A stretch of 64,000 nt of DNA, taken from contig NC_080591.1 in the NCBI RefSeq assembly GCF_029962835.1, positions 43,097,501 to 43,161,500 on the forward strand, read 5' to 3'. Positions within the stretch are counted from its first letter, which is position 1; every line of letters begins with the position of its first letter. The notes beneath the pieces are model-generated. The model searched no databases, was not told where the DNA came from, and was given only the letters and a program-made list of their open reading frames with translations. The DNA comes from Magnolia sinica. Taxonomy: Eukaryota > Streptophyta > Magnoliopsida > Magnoliales > Magnoliaceae. This document shows positions 34,040 to 45,600 of the stretch, in pieces. A program made the position numbers and the translations under genes.

Positions 34040-35980
34040 TGTTGATAGTGAAGAATGAATATGAGACAAGGTCTTAGAGGGGGTGAATAGGACTTTTCAA
34101 ATATTATGCCCATTTAAAAATCCTAATTGCTTAACTTAAACAATCATTAGTTAAAAACAAGTAAGGCAATATAACTCTAAGGGCTTCCAAGCCAATAAAG
34201 GGTCCAATCATAATGGCTACTTGAGATAAATAAATAAAGCAACTAGCCTATATCATAGTGTACTTGTGTGTGAAAAGTGTTTCCTATCAATCAATAGCAT
34301 TCATTCAATCATGTATAAGAATTTAAACATTCAAGCATATATAAGCATGATTAAACAGATGCACAAATGATAATTCTAAATACAAGCATGTATAGTGGTT
34401 CATCTACATGCCTACTCCACTCCCGGTATCCAAACTAAATCCTAGATTGCACCAGATTTCTCTATTAATGGTTTTAAAACATGTTCACTAATAACCTTTA
34501 CAGTCCTACACTAAGGATACCAATTTATGCTCTCCGCAAGAGCAAAGGTTCTACACCTAGAACACTCGTTTAGGCCCACTGGCCAAGGTCCCACACAAGT
34601 CACCTCCGTTTAGGCCCACCGGCCATGGTCCCACACAAGGCACCTCCATTTAGGCCCACTGGCCAAGGTCCCACACAAGGCACCTATGTTTAGGCCCACT
34701 GACCAAGGCCCCACACTAGGCACCTATGTTTAGGCCCACCTACCAAGGTCCCTCACTAGGCACCTAATCAAGTTTGTTGCTAGCAAACTCTTAGCCTCAA
34801 TCCTACATGAGGATAGAGACTAAACTGTGGATTCATAATAATGACACTTACTTGTCGGATTGAGTCCTCTTGTGTAGCTCGTCTTTGATTGCTTGATTTT
34901 CACGCTCTCATGCTTGAATCACCTTCTTGGTGCTCCCTTGATCGCATAGCTTGGATTTTCCTGTTGGTTCAGCTTCACGATCAAGAACCTTGCATAAGAT
35001 ATACCTATTAAGGTGACCAAGGTAATGGGAGTTGGTTGAATCTCCTATCTAGGATAGTGAGTGGATTTCCTAAGGGATTCAACCTATTAATACTCTAGAG
35101 TATCAAAAAGGTAAAAGATTTTCGTATTGGTTTAGTCTTTATACTCTAGAGAAGGCATGAGTTCATGTTCTTCATTAATAGGAGCTTTGAATGCTCATAA
35201 AAGTGAAATATCACAATGAATAAAACATGAAACTCGTATAGATAGAGTCTAGGTAGGCTAGGATAAGCTTGGGATACACTAGAGACTCTAAGATGCCTTA
35301 ATCCATTATTTTTACAAGTTTTTACAAGTAGCTTTTATAGAGAAAAAGTTCTAACGGATAAAAAAACGGCTAGTTTATAGTACTATCGAAGCTAGCTTCG
35401 GTATCACCGAACTTGGTGGTACTGAATTATCAATCGGTAGTACTGTATTAAATCCCGAAGTTGTTGAATGTAAAAGATCCCTTTCAGTGACACCAAAATT
35501 TGTTCGTCGGTGGTAGTCGATGTTACCGAAATGTCCAGTTGGTGGTACCGAATTACCTTTGAAATGTTGTTGGACTATTTTCAGTGCTTTTGGTAACACA
35601 CTGAAGGTATCTTCGGTTATACCAAAAGTGCTATTTGGTGGTATCTTTTCCTACTGAATGTGGACAAATTTTTCCATTTTAATTCCTTGTCCATTAAATC
35701 ATTCATCAACTTGGAAGTTACTAAAGCCAAGACTAAAGGATAGAAAACATGAAGTTAGAATTGCCTTTGAATAGATGACCTAAGTAGGTTTTCCTATTCG
35801 AGTTGGGACCATCTATTTGCAAGATCAAGATTGTAGAAGTGGTTCTTTGTCTTCAATGTAGCTTTGGTGCTTTTGATTCAGTTGCATCGCCGGTCTTCAT
35901 TTGCCAAGAACTCATCCGACTATTTGACACAAGTAATCATGTGATTGACAAACAAGTGTGCAAAGGTGGGTGCACTAACA
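34040..35980 (-). mobile_element. 3' LTR of copia-2 (1,941 bp)
   Basis: On the minus strand it begins TGTTAGTGCACCC at 35980 and ends CTATCAACA at 34040, with TGTT/AACA ends. It contains a 40-bp tandem array (34569-34768) and a tract of GGTACCGAA / TTCGGT words (35380-35650). The right-hand LTR matches 34120-34390 against 41358-41637. Confidence 0.85.
34569..34768 (+). repeat. 40-bp tandem repeat, 5 units, in the copia-2 LTR
   Basis: Units at 34569, 34609, 34649, 34689 and 34729, each TTTAGGCCCACTGGCCAAGG plus TCCCACACAAGGCACCTATG with few changes. Confidence 0.92.
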
Positions 35981-35994
35981 ATCTCCCCTTTTAT
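35981..35994 (-). promoter_or_regulatory. Polypurine tract of copia-2
   Basis: On the minus strand AAAAGGGGAGAT directly precedes the TGTTAGTG start of the 3' LTR, as in many plant copia elements. Confidence 0.75.
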
Positions 35995-35999
35995 CAATT

Positions 36000-37040
36000 A
36001 CGTGACAAAAAAAATAACCTAACTTACGACCGTGTCATGGTCTATACCAATGATATACCAAAACAATAAAGATTACATATCAAAAGTAAAATTTACAACT
36101 CAAGACTTGACATGTAATACAAAATCATGCTGCTCCCCCTTAATGTCTTCTAAGAATAACCTGCAACAAGGGAAAAAGCAATTTCTGCATAAAACAAACA
36201 TTGTTATGGTGGGTAGGTTTCTTCTCCGCCTTTTTGTCAGTTATTGGCAAAGGATTTACCAAGAAATAATCCAATAACATAGAGATGATAATCCAAAAGG
36301 TAAACGAATAGAACATATAAATCATATAATGATATAAGCATTAAGACCATCATCCAAACAATGAAATATATCATCATAAGCAGTCAAATCATATGTTAAA
36401 TTGAAAAGATAATCATAAAAGGAATTTTTAACATGAGCAGGATAGATATCACCGTAAATTCATCAAAATTACTATCCTAAGATTGGGTAGATTCATCCAT
36501 CATCCAAAAATTTAAAAGTGAAGCCCTTAACGATATAATTAACCAAAAAGAAAATGTACTATGATTTAGCAGCAACACAATAAAAATCATCTAGACAATC
36601 CACCCTCATACGGAGGGATATAAGAATGACGAGTCAGAAGTAATTCAGTGATGTGCTCCTCAATATGTTGACGAACGTCAAGGCGTATTTCAATCCCCGA
36701 GAGTCAATTTTCGCACTGCCGGAGGTGATCTTCTATAGTTGACTGCCCTTCAAGAAGTTAACGAATTGGATCATTCTGGCAAAGAAGATGCCCAGTGCTT
36801 ATTGATTTACTTTAAGTGCAGGAACTGGGGTGCGACAAGAGTCCCAGCTAGTGGTCATGGGAGTGTCTTGAGCTTCTTATTTACCCTTGCATTCATGATT
36901 TACTTTAAGTTCTTTTAGTAGTGTTTTCTTAGTAAGGTATACTACAGGATATAATATATCACAAGTAGGTGGCATAGTTAGAAACTTGGAAAGTTTGCAG
37001 ATGATGCTTGGAAAAGGAATATTTGTGTGGTGAATACCTT
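36000..37040. other. Non-coding 3' internal region of copia-2
   Basis: AT-rich sequence between the env-like ORF and the polypurine tract. I see no domain or structured repeat. A C-rich tract (CTGCTCCCCCTTAATG, 36129) could be a decayed second polypurine-like stretch on the minus strand. Confidence 0.4.
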
Positions 37041-37047
37041 TAACAAC

Positions 37048-37449
37048 TTATATTAATTGTTTCAAAATTAGAATGGGTAGACATATTTCAGTTCTCCGAT
37101 GGATATCACATAGGGTATTTAGAACAACTGGTGAGAGAATATCTTGAGAAACTTCACAAGGATATGCATTGGTACTCAATATCTCATGAAGCACTTTTGT
37201 GGTAGATTCCAGATGCAATGAAGACATGTAGTTTCTTCTGTTTCTGGGTATCATTGAGTCACCACACAGTGTTCTGGTTACTTGTTTCCAAATACTTAGA
37301 TCATTTAAGCAATTGTCAATTGGTGAGGTATGTGTGACTGGAAGATTCAAAAGTTGTCCCAACATTAAAGGAGTGATCTCCATGGTTTGGTTCATGTAAT
37401 TGTTGTTGATCGATGGAGGATCATCTTGAGTATTATGACAAGAATTCAA
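37048..37449 (-). pseudogene. Env-like ORF of copia-2, fragment
   Basis: The 133-codon frame contains MEITPLMLGQLLNLPVTHTS, IPRNRRNYMSSLHLESTTKV and LHEILSTNAYP, then VVLNTLCDIHRRTEICLPIL. The order (ITPxxLxxLLxLP, LHEIL, YP, LCDIxxxxxICLPxLI) parallels the ORF at 50330-51100 in copia-1 (IPINTLF, LRHIFISNVYP, ILCYVVSGI-VCPPSLI). SIRE-group copia elements carry a third ORF, often called env-like, between pol and the 3' LTR; its role is unproven. The N-terminal part is missing or frameshifted. Confidence 0.65.
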
Positions 37450-39140
37450 GAATTATTAAACAAGGTAATATTGTATTTCTCCTCATAAGTAGAGGACGTT
37501 ATCCCACCCCATTGATCCTAGATAAATGTTTATCCCATATGGCTCTATAAGACTAGATTTAATAAATCAATTAAAGGTAAATTCATTTGCCCTGGTAGTA
37601 AAATACAGATAAGTAGTATAGGTTCTGATTTTCTAGATGTGGTTTCTCCTTTTCATCTTCCTTTCCTTTGTTCTTGACCATGTTGTGCTAAAATCATAGG
37701 TTTAAATAATAAGTACAAATACAATAATAACTAATCTGAAAAGATTCTTGTATCCTCTGACAGAATGAGGTTATAGTCACTGATTTTTCAATCAAGTGCA
37801 TTTATATCATATAGTGAGTTGCTTTAAAAAACTACCCTTTTTTATTCTATGCAATTGTAATTTAGTAGGTTGTTTGGAACACAATGGTATCCGTATAAGA
37901 GTTGATATGCGATATGAAGTGATTTAACTATTCGACCATCGCAATCAACATTAAAACCCCTCAAATAGTGTGTAATAGGACAAACTTAATTGGGCCAAGT
38001 TTTCATTGACATTTTTGCAAACATAATCTTTTGTAAAAACTTTACAGTAATGGGCATGGAAGGATTGGGGTTTTAGGAAGATGAGAGTTTATAGGTTTGG
38101 CTAGATGATCGCCCTCATTTTGGAATGCAGAGTTTATGCCTAGTTCTAGTTGATTCTTCAATGTCATGTTTCTTCTTGGATAGACTTTTCTCTAAGTGGA
38201 GATGACTCCATTTTGCAAAATGAAGTGGAATGATAAGGACCTATCAAGAGAAGATAAATCTAAGACAAATAATCCTAGTTTTCTTGATGTAAAGAGAAAG
38301 CACTAGAAGATACCTTACATTTAACTTATTATGATTGCATAGCCCTTCGACCGAACTTTGGAAGAAACAAGAGATAGTTTAATCAGAACAGAGTAATGAG
38401 GGATGTTAAATTACTTGACGCGGCTCATTGTCGGTAGCACCGAAGGAAAGTTCGGTGTTATCGAAGTGTTCTTGGAACGCAAAAGATCTTTTAAAACTGA
38501 TATCCCTACTATGCACATTTCTAAAATAGGATTCCATGATATGGTTGAGAATGAAGCCCTTCCATGGAATATTCAAACTGTTCATAGGTCAAGAATCATT
38601 AGAATTATCATTTAAACCAATCATCAGGCTTAATCCTTTGGTTTGACTCTAAAGCTTTCATAGGATGTATGATCCGCAGATATACCAATTTAGTTCAAAT
38701 GAACCAATAACCATTCATTTGAGATGATTGATCAATAGGTAATAAACATTTAATTGTAGTATGTCTATCAACCTTTCCTGGTTCAAGATAAGTTTCATAT
38801 TATTTATGAATATTTCAAGAGTTATGTATGATACTTGTTATATATGGAGTTGTTTATCATGAAAGTATTTTTATTAAACTCCATGGATGAAGAAATTATT
38901 AGTCAAGAATTTTTGTGAAATGATTAAAAAAGAATATGCTTTTCAAAGTTCTAGAATCAATTTTAACCAATTGTGATTTATTTCCTAACCAATCAATTTT
39001 ATTTTTATTTTTATTTTTATGGCTCACCTTTACTTGACCCATTACAAAATATATCAAAACATGGGTCAAGGTAACTTGTTGATTTACATGGACCAGATGT
39101 TACACAGGCCCAAGTCATTTCCAGGGCACTTGTGTCAGTT
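37450..39140. other. Spacer of copia-2 where pol would be expected
   Basis: No copia protease, integrase, RT or RNase H motif was found on either strand. At 38410-38480 the text CGGTAGCACCGAAGGAAAGT and GTGTTATCGAAG echoes the LTR tract at 35380-35650. 39000-39020 is a T-rich ATTTTT repeat. Confidence 0.55.
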
Positions 39141-41294
39141 TTACGTTACCCATTTGGTAACCATTTTCTTTGAGCCAGAAGAGTATTTCTCTGAGTGACT
39201 TTCAAATGATTTGGATGTGACTTTGTGATTTGTCTTGGAAGTAACATCAGATTTCTTTACCATAGGACATTCCCATTTATAGTGTCCTATCTTTCCACTG
39301 CGATGGCATTCAACTGGATCTTTCTGATTTAGAGTAATTGAATTTGTCATCTTTGACGAGGTAGAGAAGGATTTTGATTCATATCATATGCCTGTCAAAT
39401 TTTTGGATTTTCTACCCATGCCTAGAAGTTTCTCAAATTTTTCATTGCTTTGAGTAAATTTTCAGGTTAGTTCTGTTATTTGATCAGAATGTTTTACTTT
39501 CATTTTTAGTTTTTAGTTTTTTCTTTTTAATTTTTTAGCTTTTAATTCTAGAAGTTCAATTTTCTTGATTAGATTATCAAAAGTTATGCTTCTAACAGTA
39601 TTTCCTCTTCCCTTTTTAATTTTCTCAAGATCAAGTTCATCTTCCTCATCCAAATTTTTGGGAATGACTGTAATGATAGAGGCTATAAGGTCCGACCCAA
39701 TAGCACAAGATATTGTTTGCTTTACTGACACTCACGGGTTTAAAACGCGTCTTGACTGTTAAGGAAGGATCCCACTTATAGCCACCACAACTTAGGACAG
39801 TGCTTCCGATGTGGGACAAAGTTTCACTTTCACTGTGTGCACAGTAGCCTGCCAACCACCTTTAGGGGTCCGCTCACATGTGCGCCCGCCCACATGTGAC
39901 CATAGTGACAGGGCGTCACAATATCCCCCACCGAGGGTAGAGCCGTCCTTGGTTATGATACCACTTGTAAGGCCCACCCCCACAACACATGATATTGTTC
40001 GCTTTGCCGAAGCTCACGGCTTTAAAACACGTCATGTTTGTTAAGGGAGGAACCCAACTTATAACTACCACAACTTCAGACAACTCTTCCGATGTGGGAC
40101 AAAGTTTCACCTTCACTGTGGGTATAATAGCCTGCCAACCATTGGTAGCTCGCCCAGGCCTGCCAGGCCCTGCCCACATCAGTGTCCGTCCACGTGTGCC
40201 TGCCCACATGTGACCACAGTGACGGGGTGTCACAAAGGCTATGAGAATCTTCAGTGATTTTGTGTCTTCATCACTATCTGACTTATTTGAATCTGAATTA
40301 GAGTCGTTAGTATCATCCCAAGTGGCTGCCATAGCTATTCCTTTGGACTTCTTTGTAGGACATTCCGTGGAGATGTGACCAAACTTTTTACAGTGTAGCA
40401 TTGAAGCTCTTTGGACTTGTTGGATTTTCCAGTTTGACACTTATGGTCCAATTGAGCTCCCTTGTTGTTGTATGGCCTTCCATGGTTCCTATTAAAGAAT
40501 CTTTTAAAAATTTTAGTCAAGAAGGCAACCTTCTCATCTCCCTCTTTGTTCTCACTATCTTCTTCCTCTATTGTATTCATGGTTTTAGAGGTTTTAAGAA
40601 CAATATTTTTGGATTTCGTGGGTGGTTTGAAGTGTAGTTCAAAAGTCTGTAGGGAACCTACTAGTGTTGTTACTTTTATTTCTTCTATATTCCTACACTC
40701 TTCAATGGTAGTGACCTTAGATTTAAAATGTTCCGGTAGGGATCTCAAAATTTTCCTGCATATTTTGGGTACCAAAATTCTTTCTCCAAGTCCTCCCATG
40801 GAGTTGCATATACCATTTAGTCTTATGAAAAACTCCATGAACGTCTCATCTTCTTCCATCTTTATATGTTCAAACTGAGATGTTAAGAGTTAAAGCCGAG
40901 ACAATTTCACTGTATTAGTTCCTTCATGGGTAGTTTCTAATAACTCCCATGCTACCTTAGAGTTTTCACACATACTTATCTGATGAAATACTTCTTGTGA
41001 AACTCCATGGCAAATTGCATTCATGGCTTTAGCTTCACACATCCTCATCTCTTTGTCATGTTGGGTCCATTTGGCCTCTGGTTTTGGTTTGGTGATTGTT
41101 GTGCCATCCTCGAGAACAAATTGTTCTGTTGGTGCAATATATCCATTTTCAACAATCTCCTGTACATCATCATCTAAGGCCTTGAGAAAATATATCATTC
41201 TGGCCTTTTGGTATGCATAGTTTGTACCGTTATAGATGGGTGGTCGTGAGACGGATGGTCCCTCTCCTTTGCCCATAATTCTTTCTTTAGTCAA
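39141..41294 (-). pseudogene. Gag of copia-2 (SIRE-type), interrupted by a TRIM
   Basis: Starts MTKERIMGKGEGPSVSRPP at 41294, with YNGTNYAYQKARMIYFLKAL (binding-domain start) and WELLETTHEGTNTVKLSRL. It continues after a short break with DETFMEFFIRLNGICNSMGG and LPEHFKSKVTTIEECRNIEE (to about 40500). A CCHC-like knuckle (HCKKFGHISTECP; first Cys lost in shift) lies near 40360, and an acidic DSNSDSNKSDSDEDTKS follows. The TRIM (39684-40234) sits next. Beyond it are KKIELLELKAKKLKRKN and a second knuckle, CHRSGKIGHYKWEC, in which the second Cys is Ser (about 39290). The region is frameshifted several times. Confidence 0.82.
39684..40234 (-). mobile_element. Complete TRIM retrotransposon (551 bp)
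   Basis: Two direct LTRs, 39684-39920 (237 bp; first base pair reads TATAAGG) and 39966-40234 (269 bp; TGTAAGGCCC to GGGTGTCACA), flank a 45-bp internal part. On the minus strand the internal part starts AGTGGTATCATAACCAAGG (initiator tRNA-Met primer site) and ends TCGGTGGGGGATAT (polypurine tract). Flanks GAGGC and AAGGC form a near-perfect 5-bp duplication. The LTR text (GATATTGTTCGCTTTGCCGA, CCGATGTGGGACAAAGT) matches a TRIM/SMART family I know to be widespread in plants. It encodes nothing. It sits in the copia-2 gag and depends on other elements' enzymes. Confidence 0.9.
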
Positions 41295-41335
41295 GATCTT
41301 CCTCTAGGTTGTTAGACCTTTTTCAGAAGAACCTC

Positions 41336-41348
41336 GCTCCGATACCAA
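41336..41348 (-). promoter_or_regulatory. Primer-binding site of copia-2
   Basis: On the minus strand TGGTATCGGAGC, one base off the initiator tRNA-Met complement (TGGTATCAGAGC), lies about 40 bases before the gag ATG and next to the LTR remnant. Confidence 0.8.
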
Positions 41349-41349
41349 T

Positions 41350-41637
41350 TGAAATTGCAGTTAATTGCCTAACTTAAACAATCATTCAGTTAAAAGAAAG
41401 TAAGGCAATATAACTCTAAAGGCTTTCAAGCTAATAGAGGGTCCAATCACAAATGCTATTCAAGATATACAAATAAAGCAACTAGCCTATATCATAGTAT
41501 ACTTGTGTGTGAAAAGAGCTTCCTATCAATCAATAGCATTCTTCAATCATGTATAAGAATTTAAACATTCAAACATATATAAGCATGATTAAATAGATGC
41601 ATAAATGACAATTCTAAACACAAGAATGTATAGTGGT
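41350..41637 (-). mobile_element. Truncated 5' LTR of copia-2
   Basis: Matches 34120-34390 of the 3' LTR in the same orientation. It lacks about 80 bp next to the primer site and everything beyond TATAGTGGT at 41637, where copia-1 gag begins abruptly. Confidence 0.8.
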
Positions 41638-43020
41638 ATGGCTACGTGCCAAGAAATCTAAACTTCAAATCCGCACTAGGTTTGAGAAAATGCGTATGGA
41701 AGAAAGTAAAACTTTCATGGACTTCTATACCAAGTTAAATGATATAGTCAACTCTATGTGGGGACTTGGTGATAGCATCCCAGAAAGTAAAGTCTATGCA
41801 AAGATACTGCGCTCACTGCCTGATAAGTTCAATTCTAAGGTGACTGCCATTCAGGAACTTCATGCTACGGATAACATGCATGTTGAAGAACTTGTTGGTT
41901 CTTTATAAACCTACAAGTTAAATTTTAAGGCTCCTAAGGGTAAGTCAATAGCCTTTAAGTCTTTTAAAAATATTTCTCAAGATAATGCTGGAAATTTTGA
42001 TTGTGAAAATTCTGAAGATGATATGGCACTATTAGCCAAGAAGTTTTATAAAAATTTTAAAAGTAAAAAGAGAGTAGATTTTCAAAGACCTGAAAAGAAA
42101 AAGAGTAGATATAAAAATTGGAAATCTAATAAAGACAGCCAATGCTTCAACTACCATGAATACAGGCATCTAGCAAACAAATGTCTAAAGAGGGACAAAC
42201 CTAAAAAGAAAGGTATGTTGGCTACATGGGATGAATCGTCTTGCTCTGAAGCTTCTTCTGAGTTAGATGATTCTAAACGTGAGTCTACTAATGAGGTCAA
42301 GGCCTTAATGACTCTACCCAGAGTCACTTCCTCAGACAGATGTAATTCAACTTATGATGAAAATCTAAGAAGCAACCCTAAAAACTATAATGATTTACAA
42401 GATGCCTATAATACCCTATACAGGGAGAGTTGTAAGATAGTTGTAAAACTAAAACTTCAAAAAGAAAAGTTTTTAAAACTAAAAGAAGATTTTGATAATC
42501 TAGTTTTGGAAAAATCGCATCTTTCTGATTGTTTTGAAAAAGCTAAGTATGATTTAGATTTCAAAACATCCCAAATTGAATATCTAAAATCTGAAAATGG
42601 AAAACTAAAACTAGAAGTCTCTTCTATCTTAAGTTCGAAGGATACTTAGAGGTATGCCCAGGGTGATCCTAAACTAGAAAATTGCTAACTGGATCAAGGA
42701 AATGTGGTGATAGATCTAGTCTGGGCTACAATAAGAGTACGCCTCTTAAATATAAGACTACTCCTCCTAAGTTTGTTAAAGGTGAGTCTTCTAACTCAAA
42801 AGGGAAAAGTCTAAATCAAAATAGTTTTAACAATTCTAAAACTTTTAAGGCTATGAAAACTAGAAGCAACCATATCAATTATAGAAATCAAAATCATAAC
42901 CCTTTAGTTAAGAAAACTGTAGATTTACTCAAGGAGCTTCTAAAATCTAACTCGAATGGTAGAATTTATAACAACTACAAGCATAGAAAAACCAACAATA
43001 CTCCAAAACCCAAACAGTAA
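41638..43020 (+). pseudogene. Gag of copia-1
   Basis: Begins mid-domain with AKKSKLQIRTRFEKMRMEES, then FMDFYTKLNDIVNSMWGLGD and LPDKFNSKVTAIQELHATDN, paralleling the copia-3 gag at 62720-63007. After a stop (TL* at 41908) come FYKNFKSKKRVDF and a zinc knuckle CFNYHEYRHLANKC, with the second Cys changed to Tyr (copia-3 keeps CYNCQEYGHLANKC). An acidic Ser-rich stretch and a coiled coil (KLKLQKEKFLKLKEDFDNLV, about 42450-42640) follow. It ends in a Lys/Asn-rich tail near 43020. Confidence 0.88.
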
Positions 43021-45600
43021 TGAAATCAAGGTTGCTTGTCTGGTTGCCCACATCGCTTTCAAGGCTTCGAGTCAATCACAGTGGTACCTAGACAGTGGTT
43101 GCTCTAGACACATGACAGGTGACAAAGATTTGTTCGCCAATCTCAAAGATATGACTGATGGTTCAGTCACTTTAGGTGATGGTAACAATTGCAGAATTGT
43201 TGGCCAAGGTACGGTTCAACTCTTTAATCTTCCTCCATTTGAGAATGTTTTATTTGTAAAGGGCCTTAAGCATAATCTCTTAAGCATTTCTCAAATTTGT
43301 GATAATAAACATAGCATCAAATTCACCAATCAAGGGTGTGAGATATCTAGTGAGAAAGGTTCTGTGATATTCACTGGTCAAAGAATATCTGAGAACTGTT
43401 ATATAGTCAGTAATTCAAGCTCGTCTAAGTTATCGTGTTACATGGTCCAAACCAATGAGACCGATCTTTGGCATAAACGCCTAGGACATGTACAGTACCA
43501 TAATCTTTATAGACCGAGCAAAGGTGAATTAATAAGGTCTACCCAAGTTAAAGAAAATGGATAAAATTTGTGGCGAATGTCAGATTGGAAAACAAACTAG
43601 GAGTGCTCACAAGAAAGTGAACTCCAGTGCCACATTCAAACCCCTTGAACACCTCCGCATGGATTTCGTTGGACCTACTAAAATGGAGAGTCGAGGTGGT
43701 AAGAAATATATTCTAGTAATAGTGGACGACTTTACCAGGTTTCCATGGTAGTTTTCATGTGAGAGAAATCTGAAACTCTCGATGAAGTGAAAAGGATACT
43801 CAAGCGTATCCAAACTGAGTAGGAATCACATGTTACTAAAATACAAAGTGATCATGGATCCGAATTTGATAATAGTAGTTCTAATGAGTTCTATAGCAAT
43901 CATGAGATATCACATGATTTTTTTCTCCTAAGCCACCTCAACAGAATGGAGTTGTTAAAAGAAAAAATTGTGTGCTTCAAAAGATGACTAATGTTATGTT
44001 AAATAGCATGAAACTTCCTAAAAATCTTTGGGCTGAAGCTGTGAACACTGCTTGTTATATTATTAACTGTGTATATATTAGGAAATTAAATAATAAGACT
44101 GCGTATGAACCGTGGTTTAATAAGAAGCCAACAGTCAAATACTTTTGAATTTTTGGCAGCAAATGCTATATTCTACATGATCGAAAAAATTTAAAAAAAT
44201 TTAACACTAAAAGTGACGAGGGTATTTTCCTAAGATATGCGCTAAATAGTCGAGCATATCATGTTCTCGATAAGAGGATCGGTGTAATTCAAAAATCCAT
44301 TAATGTAGTTATAGATGATCACCTGAATACACCAGTCTCTAGTTCAGAAGATGATGAAGTCTCTTTATTTGATAAACCGGACTCTTCATCTAGTCAAAAT
44401 GACACTGAACTATGGTCAGTCAAAGACCATCCAACTGATCAAATACTTGGGAACCCTCTCACTAGTGTATGCACTCGTAAACAACTATAAAACATATGTA
44501 ACTATGTGTGCTTCACTTCCTAAATTGAGCCGGCCAATGTAAAAGAAGCACTTACTGATGAAAACTGGATTGTAGCTATGCAAGGATGTATGGCATTTAT
44601 TTCCTAGACCTGATGATAAACATATAATTGGAACTATGTTGATCTTTAAAAATAAGTCTGATGTATTAGGTAATATTATAAGAAATAAGACTAGACTAGT
44701 TGTACAAGGGTATACTCAGATAGAAGGCATCGATTATGATCAAACCTTTGCCCCAATAGCTCATCTTGAATCTATCAAACCATTCATATCCATTGCTTAC
44801 AAAAATTTCAAAATCTATTAAATGGATGTCAAGAGTGCTTTCTTGAATGGTGATCTGCATGAGGAAGTATATGTAGAACAACCTAAGGGTTTTGAAGACC
44901 CTAAACATACTGATCATATTTATCACCTGAAAAAGGAACTATGTATATTAAAACAAGCTCCCAGGGCATGGTACGAAAGTTGACTAAGTTTCTACTAAGT
45001 CATAATTTTGTAATGGGGAGTGTTGATAAGACACTGTTTGTAAAGAAACACAATGATCAGATTCTAATAGTACATATATATGTTGATGACATTATCTATG
45101 GATCTACTTGTTCTAACATGTCTGTTAAGTTTGCAGAATTGATGAAATCCAAGTTTGAAATGAGCATGGTAGGAGAATTAAACTACTTTTTAGGTCTGCA
45201 AGTGAAATAGCTTGCTGATGGGATTTTTATTTCTCAAACCAACTATGCTCTAAACTTGGTGAAAAAGTTTGGATTTGAGAGCGGTAAAAATTTTGATACT
45301 CCTATGAGTACGACACTTAAGCTCTCTAAGGATTCAATAGGTAAAAGTGTAGATCCTAAGTTATATCGCAGTATGATAGTTAGTTATTATATTTAACTAC
45401 GAGCCGACCTGATATAGCATTTAGCATAAGTATCTGTCCTAGGTATCAATCTAATCCTAAAGAATCCCACTTGATTGTTGTCAAATGTATTTTGAGATAT
45501 GTCGTAAGTTCATCCAATCTTGGCCTTTGGTATCCATAAGATACTAATGTTCAATTAACTAGTTATACGGATGCTGATTGGGCTACATCCACTTGACAGA
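42956..45600 (+). pseudogene. Pol of copia-1: protease, integrase, RT, RNase H
   Basis: Protease: WYLDSGCSRHMTGDKDLF at about 43080. GAG-pre-integrase: LWHKRLGHVQYHNLYR (about 43466). Integrase: CGECQIGKQTRS, LRMDFVGPTK, VIVDDFTRF (43570-43750), SDHGSEFDN (about 43848) and QQNGVVKRKN (about 43938). [31 protein letters not shown] (about 44820) and the catalytic [11 protein letters not shown] (about 45079). RNase H: SYTDADWA (about 45562), then truncated. Several in-frame stops and frameshifts (43564, 43751, 45210) make it non-functional. Protease DSG and RT YVDD motifs are intact. Confidence 0.92.

Larger units (their letters stand above)
34040..41637 (-). mobile_element. SIRE-like Ty1/copia derivative with gag and env-like ORF but no pol (copia-2)
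   Basis: From right to left: truncated 5' LTR (41350-41637), primer site (41336-41348), gag with two zinc-knuckle regions (39141-41294), a non-coding spacer (37450-39140), env-like ORF (37048-37449), spacer, polypurine tract (35981-35994) and 3' LTR (34040-35980). The two LTR copies share long near-identical text (CTTAAACAATCATT, ATAACTCTAA...GGGTCCAATCA). No protease, integrase or RT motif is seen in the 1.7 kb between gag and env-like ORF. A TRIM interrupts gag. Confidence 0.8.

Noticed and set aside
39684..40234. Cassandra-type element with a 5S rRNA segment
   Set aside because: The LTRs contain no 5S-like internal promoter; the text fits another TRIM family.
40462..40878. 138-aa plus-strand ORF
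   Set aside because: It is the shadow of the minus-strand copia-2 gag and shows no domain.
41336..41348. Possible tRNA-Met gene remnants at primer-binding sites
   Set aside because: Only the 12-13-base 3' complement is present, as expected for priming; no cloverleaf is found.
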